The notes under the pieces: generated by a model
Databases searched by the model: none
The model's input: only the letters and a program-made list of their open reading frames with translations
What the model was told of the DNA's origin: nothing
Translations under genes and position numbers: made by a program
Source: Marivivens sp.
GTDB taxonomy: Bacteria > Pseudomonadota > Alphaproteobacteria > Rhodobacterales > Rhodobacteraceae
Direction: 5' to 3'
Assembly (NCBI GenBank): GCA_023254495.1
Contig: JALRLK010000143.1
Span: 1 to 33,348, forward strand
Length of the DNA: 33,348 nucleotides
Shown here: one piece after another, positions 1 through 5,698 of the stretch
Layout: each line of letters opens with the position of its first letter
Numbering within the stretch: the first letter of the stretch is position 1

Positions 1-114
1 GGGGAAGCGGATGACGGCGAATGCGTCGGCCATACCCAACCAAGGGCCAAGAAAGCCGAGGGTCGTGGCCAGAATGGCGAGAAGCGCGAGGATTACCCAA
101 AGAACGCGGAGCAT
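1..114 (-). CDS. N-terminus of a membrane-anchored protein, cut by the window edge
   Basis: An ATG at 114 opens a reading frame that runs off the left end of the window; only 38 residues are visible. They begin MLRVLWVILALLAIL and form one hydrophobic helix followed by a short Gly/Pro-rich stretch, so the protein probably has an N-terminal membrane anchor or an uncleaved signal. The pattern (short anchor, then a segment like DAFAVIRF) reminds me of roseobacter endonuclease/exonuclease/phosphatase-fold proteins, but that is a guess from memory. It is divergent from the GFA gene at 193, and the 78-base gap must hold both promoters. Confidence 0.45.
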   Translation of the reverse strand, partial: MLRVLWVILALLAILATTLGFLGPWLGMADAFAVIRFP

Positions 115-146
115 GATCTACCTTACTTGAGTTCCGGGCAGAGGTT

Positions 147-161
147 GGCCGATTATCGGCC
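147..161. promoter_or_regulatory. Small perfect inverted repeat in a divergent intergenic region
   Basis: GGCCGA-TTA-TCGGCC is a 6-bp perfect dyad in the 78-base gap between the left-edge gene and the GFA gene. It could be an operator half-site pair or a small leader hairpin. In GC-rich DNA it may also be chance. Confidence 0.25.
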
Positions 162-192
162 CAATTCCCAGAGGAAATAGCGGAGGCCGGAG

Positions 193-564
193 ATGGAGAT
201 GGCAGAAGGCGGGTGCCTGTGTGGCGCGGTACGGATCAAAGCTGTAGGCGCACCGCTTCGGGTGGGGATTTGCCATTGCGTGGATTGCCGGAAGCATCAC
301 GGAGCGCTCTTCCATGCTTCGGCGATCTTCCCGAGCGCGCAGGTGGAAGTCGCAGGCGATACGCGGCATTTCCTAGGGTGGCATTTTTGCGGAACCTGAG
401 GCTCGTCGGTCTATTCACAGAGCGGCGACGAGATGGAATTGCATCTGGGCATGTTCGACGCGCCCGACAGCTTTGTGCCGGGTTACGAGCTGTGGACGGT
501 GCGGCGGGAACAGTGGTTGCCAGAGTTTTCCGGGTTGCAGCGGTTCGCGCAGGATCGGGAGTGA
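193..564 (+). pseudogene. GFA-family (glutathione-dependent formaldehyde-activating-like) zinc protein with in-frame TGA
   Basis: The frame starts at ATG 193 behind GGAGGCCGGAG and reads 68 codons to TGA at 397-399. It then continues in the same frame for 54 more sense codons to a normal TGA at 562-564. The 124-codon total is the usual size of a GFA-domain protein. Family zinc-binding cysteines are present: C8 and C10 (GGCLCGAVR), C27, C29 and C32 (CHCVDCRK), and C66. The last motif should read CGTCGS, and the TGA sits exactly where its second cysteine belongs. Downstream residues (GSSVYS, then a Trp/Phe-rich tail) look conserved. Family members bind zinc and are thought to act on small thiol or aldehyde adducts; the substrate here is unknown. 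Two readings are possible: a TGC-to-TGA nonsense mutation, or a selenocysteine codon. Other broken genes nearby favour the former; the hairpin at 402-432 keeps the latter open. Confidence 0.75.
402..432 (+). other. Hairpin immediately downstream of the in-frame TGA (SECIS-like candidate)
   Basis: CTCGTCG (402-408) and CGACGAG (426-432) are perfect 7-bp complements, starting three bases after the TGA at 397-399. The 17-base loop can close further with TCT (410-412) against AGA (419-421). Bacterial SECIS elements are hairpins inside the coding region just after the UGA, so the placement is suggestive. I do not see a convincing match to the apical GGUCU-type loop of the E. coli fdhF element. SelB and selC are not in this window. 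Confidence 0.35.
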
Positions 565-584
565 AACCCCTCCCCGAGAAATGA

Positions 585-612
585 AAAAGGCCTCCGCGAA
601 CGGAGGCCTTTT
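585..612. terminator. Bidirectional intrinsic terminator between the GFA gene and bioY
   Basis: AAAAGGCCTCCG (585-596), loop CGAA and CGGAGGCCTTTT (601-612) form a 12-bp stem with an A-tract on the left and a T-tract on the right. It can therefore terminate transcripts from both convergent genes, the GFA gene (ends 564) and bioY (ends 633). Confidence 0.92.
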
Positions 613-632
613 CTTTAAGTCTGGTCTGAAAA

Positions 633-1232
633 TCAGCCGCGCAACTTGGCGGAGGCTTTCCAGAGTGCCGGGAACAGAACGGCAGCCAGAGCGAGTTTCA
701 GAGCGTCACCGATGAGGAAGGGGGTGAGGCCCTTTTCCACGGTCCATGCGAAGCTTTCGGCGTAGGGCATGGTGTTGAGCCATGCGAGGCCGGGGATGTA
801 GATCAGGGCGTTGCCGACGATCATTGCGGCTGCCATTTTCAGTGCCGAGCGGTCCCAGCCTTTTTCGGCGAAGTAGCCAAGCGCGATGGTGGCAAGGACG
901 TAGCCCATGAGATAACCGCCGGTGCCGCCCATCATGTAGGTGAGGCCGTTCTTCTCAGCGGAGGAACCTGCGAACACGTCGAAGCCGAGGGTACCGATCA
1001 GCATATAGCCGAGGATGGTGGCGAGGCCGAGGCGTGCGCCGTATGCGGCACCGATGGAGAGCACGGCGAAGGTGCCCATGGTGACCGGAACCGGCCACAT
1101 CGGAACTTTGATCTTGGCGGCAACTGCCAGCGCGGCGATGCCCAGAACAACAAGAGCAACCTGCTTCAGGCGAAGTGCGGTGCCTTGGTTGGCGCCGAAA
1201 ACGTCGGTCAGGACGCGGGCGGATGCAGTCAT
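633..1232 (-). CDS. bioY: Biotin transporter BioY (ECF S-component)
   Basis: This 199-residue integral membrane protein should bind biotin and bring it into the cell, alone or with an energy-coupling AAT module. The translation shows the BioY signature region: a hydrophobic N-terminal helix, then KVPMWPVPVTMGTFAVL, the GARLG turn, an MGGTGGYLMGY segment and about six membrane helices. The start chosen is ATG 1232 (MTASARVL), preceded by AGAGGAAACGACC. A longer frame back to 1319 is open but adds an Arg/Gln-rich stretch unlike the family. No bioM or bioN genes flank it. No TTATnnATAA-type BioR box is visible in the roughly 100-base upstream gap. Confidence 0.93.
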   Translation of the reverse strand: MTASARVLTDVFGANQGTALRLKQVALVVLGIAALAVAAKIKVPMWPVPVTMGTFAVLSIGAAYGARLGLATILGYMLIGTLGFDVFAGSSAEKNGLTYMMGGTGGYLMGYVLATIALGYFAEKGWDRSALKMAAAMIVGNALIYIPGLAWLNTMPYAESFAWTVEKGLTPFLIGDALKLALAAVLFPALWKASAKLRG

Positions 1233-1334
1233 GGTCGTTTCCTCTTCCCTATTGGAATTCTGCGTAGCGGCATGAATGCCCTGACAAGGGCTTTCCCGCA
1301 AGAGGTGTTGCGCTAACATATGTTGGTTTACCCG

Positions 1335-1748
1335 CTATCGAATGTAGTGGGAGTGCATTTCGTAGTCTTTGCGCGGGCCTTTCACTCGCCATGTGGCAGA
1401 CCATTCCGGCCAGCGGGAGAAATCATAGCGCACGTCGTATTGATCGGGATCGCACCAATGCGCGGCGGCTGCGTGGCCATCCGGCCGGAACGCGTGGAAG
1501 AAGCGACCATCGTCGAAATAGACAGCGATTCCCTCGCCATCAGCGCGCCACTCGTAGCGGCGCTCGGCGGAGAAACTTGTGGTGCCGATCGTCAGCGTTC
1601 CGGTTTCGGTGAGGAGGAGGCCCTCGTTCTGGGGCGTGAATCGCACCTCGCCGATGAATTGGCCATCCATGCCCAAATGGTCGGAAATCTGGCGCCGTAC
1701 GCGCCAGAGACCTGTAAAATCCGACAAACCGATCATCTGCGGCACCAT
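1335..1748 (-). CDS. DUF6314 family protein
   Basis: This encodes a small soluble protein of about 137 residues, rich in Trp, Arg and Phe. It carries a FTGLWRVRR start region, an FTPQNEGLLLTETGTL strand pair and a C-terminal FSRWPEWSATWRVKGPRKDY segment, which I recognise as the DUF6314 pattern of Rhodobacterales. It looks like a compact beta-barrel; the function is unknown. The start at ATG 1748 has AGGGGG just upstream. An upstream in-frame start would extend it to 1802, and ATG 1736 is also possible. It is divergent from purB, with about 100 bases between the start codons. Confidence 0.72.
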   Translation of the reverse strand: MVPQMIGLSDFTGLWRVRRQISDHLGMDGQFIGEVRFTPQNEGLLLTETGTLTIGTTSFSAERRYEWRADGEGIAVYFDDGRFFHAFRPDGHAAAAHWCDPDQYDVRYDFSRWPEWSATWRVKGPRKDYEMHSHYIR

Positions 1749-1848
1749 GGACCCCCTGCCCTGCTTGCCCTGAAGCATAACGGCAGGTAAGGACGCCGCC
1801 AACTGCTGCCCCTGCGGCCACGCGCCGCCCTTTTTTAGGAGCCCGCCG

Positions 1849-2755
1849 ATGATCCCTCGCTATTCCCGCCCTGAGATGGTGAAAATCTGGTCGCCCGAGA
1901 CCAAGTTTAAGATCTGGTACGAGATCGAGGCCCATGCCTGCGACGCCATGGCCGATCTGGGCGTGATCCCGCGCGAGAATGCGGATGCGGTGTGGAAAGC
2001 CAAGGATGTGGAATTCGACGTGGCGCGCATCGACGAGATCGAGGCAGTTACCAAGCATGACGTGATCGCCTTCCTCACGCACCTCGCCGAACATATGGGC
2101 AGCGAGGAAGCCCGTTTCGTGCATCAGGGCATGACCTCTTCGGACGTTCTTGACACCTGCCTCAACGTGCAGCTGGTGCGGGCGGCCGACATCATGATCA
2201 AGGATATGGACGCGCTTCTGGCAGCGCTGAAAAAGCGCGCGATGGAGCACAAGATGACGGTGCGCGTGGGCCGTAGCCACGGCATCCACGCCGAACCTAC
2301 CACGATGGGCCTCACCTTTGCGCGCTTCTACGCCGAGATGGACCGCAACCTTGCCCGCCTGAAACTGGCACGTGAGGAAGTGGCGACGGGCGCGATTTCG
2401 GGGGCTGTTGGGACGTTTGCCAATATCGATCCGCGCGTGGAAGAGCATGTCTGCGCCAAGCTGGGCCTCAGCCCCGAGCCGATCTCGACGCAGGTGATTC
2501 CCCGCGACCGTCACGCGATGTTCTTCGCCACGCTGGGTGTGATCGCCTCGTCGATCGAAAACGTCGCCATTGAAATCCGCCACATGCAGCGCACCGAAGT
2601 TCTGGAAGGCGCGGAATTCTTCTCGATGGGCCAGAAGGGCTCGTCGGCGATGCCGCACAAGAAGAACCCGGTTCTGACCGAGAACCTGACGGGCCTCGCC
2701 CGCCTCGTCCGCATGACCGTGATCCCCGCAATGGAGAACGTGGCGCTCTGGCACG
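1849..2755 (+). pseudogene. purB: Adenylosuccinate lyase, 3' end lost at a junction with fumC
   Basis: PurB splits SAICAR to AICAR and adenylosuccinate to AMP, each time releasing fumarate. The first 302 codons are a normal PurB: MIPRYSRPEMVKIW start behind AGGAG, TSSDVLDTCLNVQ, VGRSHGIHAEPTTMG, and the signature loop GSSAMPHKKNP. The family then reads LWHERDISHSS. Here, after LWH, the sequence switches to fumC DNA in another frame and runs to a stop at 2949 with about 64 meaningless residues. About 130 C-terminal residues, including the helices that complete the active sites of the tetramer, are missing, so activity is not expected. PurB is normally single-copy and needed without exogenous purines, so another copy elsewhere or a misassembly must be considered. 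Confidence 0.93.
2750..2755. other. purB/fumC deletion junction with six-base microhomology
   Basis: GGCACG at 2750-2755 fits both parents. In purB it is the end of Trp-His-Glu (TGG CAC GAG) in LWHERD; in fumC it is Gly-Thr (GGC ACG) in GTQSNMN. Left of it the DNA is purB in frame 1; right of it, fumC in frame 2. This is what a microhomology-mediated deletion, or an assembler joining two contigs at a short repeat, would leave. Confidence 0.75.
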
Positions 2756-3850
2756 CAATCAAACATGAACGCCAACGAGGTCATCTCGAACCGCGCCATC
2801 GAGATGCTCGGTGGCGTGATGGGTTCGAAAAAGCCCGTCCACCCCAACGACCACTGCAACATGGGCCAGTCGTCGAACGACACTTTCCCGACCGCGATGC
2901 ACGTGGCCATCGCCATGCACGCCCGCGACGTGCTGATCCCCGGGCTTGAAAAACTCTCGAGTGCGCTCTGGGCAAAGTCGGCCGAGTTCAAAGACATCAT
3001 CAAGATCGGCCGTACCCATACGCAGGACGCGACCCCGCTGACGCTGGGGCAGGAGTTCTCGGGCTATGCCACGCAGGTCGACAAGGGCATCCGCCGGATC
3101 GACGCTTGCTTGGGCGATATCTACGAGCTGGCCCAAGGCGGCACCGCCGTGGGCACGGGCCTCAACACCAAGAAAGGCTTTGACGCCCGCGTGGCCGCCG
3201 CGATTGCAGAGATCACCGGCCTCCCCTTCGTCACCGCGCCCAACAAGTTCGAAGCGCTCGCCGCGCATGATGCGATGGTGATGTTCTCGGGCGCCCTGAA
3301 AACGGTCGCCGCCGCTCTCTTCAAGATCGCTAACGATATGCGCCTTTTGGGCTCCGGCCCGCGCTCGGGTCTTGGCGAGCTGATCCTGCCGGAGAACGAG
3401 CCCGGCTCGTCGATCATGCCCGGTAAGGTCAACCCGACCCAAGCCGAAGCGCTGACCATGGTCTGCGCCCATGTCATGGGCAACGACGCCGCCGTGGGCT
3501 TTGCCGGATCGCAGGGCCATTTCGAGCTCAACGTCTATAACCCGATGATGAGTTATAACGTCCTACAATCCATGCAGCTTCTGGGCGATGCGGCCGCGTC
3601 CTTCACCGACAACATGGTGGTCGGCACGCAGGCCAATACCGCGCGGATCGACAAGCTGATGAAGGAAAGCCTGATGCTGGTGACGGCGCTTGCCCCCACC
3701 ATCGGCTATGACAACGCCACCAAGGTCGCCAAGACCGCGCACAAGAACGGCACGACCCTGCGGGAAGAGGCGATTGCTCTCGGATTTGTCGATGGCGAGA
3801 CCTTCGACAAGATCGTGCGCCCCGAAGACATGATCGGCCCGAAGGGCTGA
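2750..3850 (+). pseudogene. fumC: Class II fumarate hydratase, 5' end lost at a junction with purB
   Basis: FumC hydrates fumarate to malate in the TCA cycle. The frame from 2750 reads [11 protein letters not shown], exactly the FumC motif that starts about 100 residues into the family. It continues to a complete C-terminus with [16 protein letters not shown] (catalytic His region) and [13 protein letters not shown] (mobile catalytic loop). About 366 residues remain of roughly 463. The missing N-terminal domain holds part of the active-site architecture, so the remnant should be inactive even if translated from ATG 2765. DUF4169 follows two bases after its stop, as expected for an intact fumC operon in this order. 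Confidence 0.93.
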
Positions 3851-3852
3851 TC

Positions 3853-4032
3853 ATGGCCGAGCCGATCAACCTCAACAGGGTCCGCAAGGAGAAGAGCCGC
3901 GCCGAGGCCAAGGCTCAGGCCGATGCCAATGCGGTCAAGTTCGGCCGCACCAAGGCGCAGCGCCTTCTCGAGACCGCCCGCGAAGACCTCGCGGCGCGGC
4001 GGCTCGATCAGCTGAAGTTTGACGACGAATGA
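3853..4032 (+). CDS. DUF4169 family small protein
   Basis: This is a 59-residue, highly charged helical protein starting MAEPINLNRVRKEK. A Lys/Arg/Glu/Ala-rich helix (KAQADANAVKFGRTKAQR) follows, then an acidic end. The pattern INLNRxRK with FGRTKA is the DUF4169 signature. Its job is unknown; the small basic helix suggests nucleic-acid or protein binding. It starts two bases after the fumC stop and ends in an ATGA overlap with the next gene, so the three are an operon. Confidence 0.85.
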   Translation: MAEPINLNRVRKEKSRAEAKAQADANAVKFGRTKAQRLLETAREDLAARRLDQLKFDDE

Positions 4033-4253
4033 GCGGCCGCCCCGTCAAGCGTTCTCTCACGCTCAAGGGGCACCGCACCTCGGTTTCGCTCGAAGATGAA
4101 TTCTGGAAGGCGTTTCGCGCGGCGGCCGAGGAAGAGGGCCATACCCTCAATGCCCTCGCCGCCGAGATCGACGCGGGCCGAGGCGATGTTGGCCTTGCCT
4201 CGGCGATCCGCGTCTGGGTTCTACAGCGGCTTCAGCGGCGCTCGCTGGGATAG
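4029..4253 (+). CDS. Ribbon-helix-helix domain protein
   Basis: The 74-residue protein begins with a basic strand (MSGRPVKRSLTLKGHRTSVSL) followed by two helices (EDEFWKAFRAAAEEEG and TLNALAAEIDAGR), the layout of a ribbon-helix-helix DNA-binding fold. It is probably a dimeric regulator of unknown target. Its ATG overlaps the DUF4169 stop (ATGA, 4029-4032), indicating translational coupling. Its last 22 bases overlap the 3' end of the convergent gene at 4232. Confidence 0.85.
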   Translation: MSGRPVKRSLTLKGHRTSVSLEDEFWKAFRAAAEEEGHTLNALAAEIDAGRGDVGLASAIRVWVLQRLQRRSLG

Positions 4254-4723
4254 ATCGACTCGCGGATCGTCCGCATGTCGATACGTTCGAGCTTGGAATC
4301 GAGGCGGCTCGGATAGGCCTGAACCGGCTTCGGCGCCAGCTGTCCCAAGAGCATCCCCACCGGATAGAGCGCGGCGATCACCGGACCTTTCCGCAAGCGC
4401 ATGAGCCGCCTCAGCGCTCCGGTCGAGATATAGATCCACGCGGTGCGCACAAGTTGAAGATAGGTCGCGGGGATCGAGCGGGCCATGCTGGTCTGAACAA
4501 TGTCGGACCAGACGAGAACATCGACCTCGGCTTCAACCTCGGCCTGCTCGATCCGCGCCCGAACGCTCCAGCCATAGGTGCCGCCTGCCTCGCGCGGGCG
4601 CAGCGCCAGCTCATACCTGCTGATCGCCTCCTGCGCGGCTCCTTCCGTGCGATAGAGCTCACGATAGCGGCGCGGGGGAATCAGATTGTAGCCGGGGATA
4701 TAGATCACCCGCCTGCGCCTCAC
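4232..4723 (-). CDS. Unrecognised protein, possibly a truncated membrane-associated hydrolase-like protein
   Basis: The 163-residue frame starts at GTG 4723 with RRRRVIYIPGYNLIPPRRYRELYRTEG. A strand start followed by an IPG turn resembles the first beta-strand and loop of alpha/beta hydrolases. It continues with WSVRARIE, VDVLVWSDIVQ and RTAWIYISTG, then a basic patch (RRLMRLRKG) and a hydrophobic stretch PVIAALYPVGMLLGQL. The hydrophobic stretch stops abruptly and is followed by a charged tail (KLERIDMRTIRESIYPSERR). From memory, roseobacter proteins with this N-terminus run to about 400 residues with more membrane segments, so an internal deletion is plausible. I cannot verify this. No catalytic motif is visible. 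It overlaps the ribbon-helix-helix gene tail to tail by 22 bases. Confidence 0.55.
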   Translation of the reverse strand: MRRRRVIYIPGYNLIPPRRYRELYRTEGAAQEAISRYELALRPREAGGTYGWSVRARIEQAEVEAEVDVLVWSDIVQTSMARSIPATYLQLVRTAWIYISTGALRRLMRLRKGPVIAALYPVGMLLGQLAPKPVQAYPSRLDSKLERIDMRTIRESIYPSERR

Positions 4724-4806
4724 CTACCCTGCTGCCTCGCCCACGCTCGACCCCGCCTTTCCCGCTTGCGGGCCAGACTAGCGTGGAGAGGCCGAAAGAC
4801 CAGCCC

Positions 4807-5562
4807 CTAGCCGAGCGCGGCCAGCCCCGGGAGCGTTTCGAGGAGCCAGTAGCTCAGCGCACTGAACTGGCCAGTGATCATCAAAAGACCGACCGTCCAG
4901 AGAAGGAGGCCCGAAACCTTCTCGATCCGGTCCATGTGGCGCTTCATCCACCCCATGACGCCCTTGAGGCTGGGAAAGAAGGCCGCGACCGCGAGGAAGG
5001 GAATGCCAAGCCCCGCCGCATAGGCCGCCAAAAGGACCGTGCCCCGTGCCACGCTGCCTTCGGACGCCGCAAGCCCGAGGATCGCCCCGAGGATCGGGCC
5101 GAGACAGGGCGTCCAGCCGAAAGCAAAAGCAAGGCCAAGGAGATAGGCGCCAAAAGCCGAGCCGCTCTGGTTGCCTGCGTCCAGCCGCGCCTCGCGGTCG
5201 AGAAAGCGGATGCGAAAGACCCCGAGAAGATGCGCGCCAAACACCATGATCAGAAGGCCCGCGCCAAAGAGGAACCAGTCCTGCCATTGCAGGAAGATCC
5301 GCCCCACCGCCGAAAAGGCAAAGCCCAACAAAAGGAAGACGGTCGAAAGGCCCAGAACAAAAAACGACGCCGACAAAAGCGCACGACGCCGTGCGCGGCC
5401 GGAATGATCCATGTCTGCGAGGCTCACACCACCCATATAGGCAAGATAGGGCGGCACGATGGGCAAGACGCAAGGCGAGAGGAAGGAAAGAAGGCCCGCG
5501 GCCAGCGCAATGAACATGGCCGGCAGAAGCGAGGCGTCGAGAAGGGTCGCGGTGTCGAGCAT
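4807..5562 (-). CDS. ccdA: Cytochrome c biogenesis protein CcdA (DsbD-type electron transporter)
   Basis: CcdA carries reducing equivalents from cytoplasmic thioredoxin across the inner membrane to periplasmic thiol proteins such as CcmG/CcsX, for cytochrome c maturation. The 251-residue protein has about six membrane helices. It carries the two family cysteines in matching proline contexts: C31 in SPCVLP (helix 1) and C153 in GWTPCLGP (helix 4). The ATG at 5562 has AAAGGATTTCCGA upstream. The gene lies between rne (upstream, same strand, separated by a terminator) and the unknown gene at 4232, and appears to be its own unit. Confidence 0.93.
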   Translation of the reverse strand: MLDTATLLDASLLPAMFIALAAGLLSFLSPCVLPIVPPYLAYMGGVSLADMDHSGRARRRALLSASFFVLGLSTVFLLLGFAFSAVGRIFLQWQDWFLFGAGLLIMVFGAHLLGVFRIRFLDREARLDAGNQSGSAFGAYLLGLAFAFGWTPCLGPILGAILGLAASEGSVARGTVLLAAYAAGLGIPFLAVAAFFPSLKGVMGWMKRHMDRIEKVSGLLLWTVGLLMITGQFSALSYWLLETLPGLAALG

Positions 5563-5650
5563 TCGGAAATCCTTTGCCTCGACATATGCGAGCGCAGCTT
5601 GGAGGTCACGCCGGAATTGCCCGCCTCACGAGAGGGTGACCCAAGACAAA

Positions 5651-5680
5651 ACGCCGCCCCCGATCTCGCGAGGGCGGCGT
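5651..5680 (-). terminator. Intrinsic terminator of rne
   Basis: ACGCCGCCC (5651-5659) pairs perfectly with GGGCGGCGT (5672-5680). Read on the minus strand the stem is followed by TTTTGTC. It lies just downstream of the rne stop (5699-5701) and before ccdA. Confidence 0.85.
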
Positions 5681-5698
5681 GAAGTTGAAATCGGTGTC

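Noticed and set aside
1315-1324. Palindrome AACATATGTT upstream of bioY as a biotin-regulator site
   Set aside because: It does not match the TTATnnATAA pattern of BioR operators and is short enough to be chance.
1540-3003. A 487-codon open frame opposite purB/fumC
   Set aside because: It is the high-GC antisense shadow of real lyase coding sequence; its translation is His/Arg/Gly-rich without a recognisable domain.
1849-3850. A bifunctional PurB-FumC fusion enzyme
   Set aside because: The two parts are in different reading frames and both lack essential domains, so no fused protein can be made.
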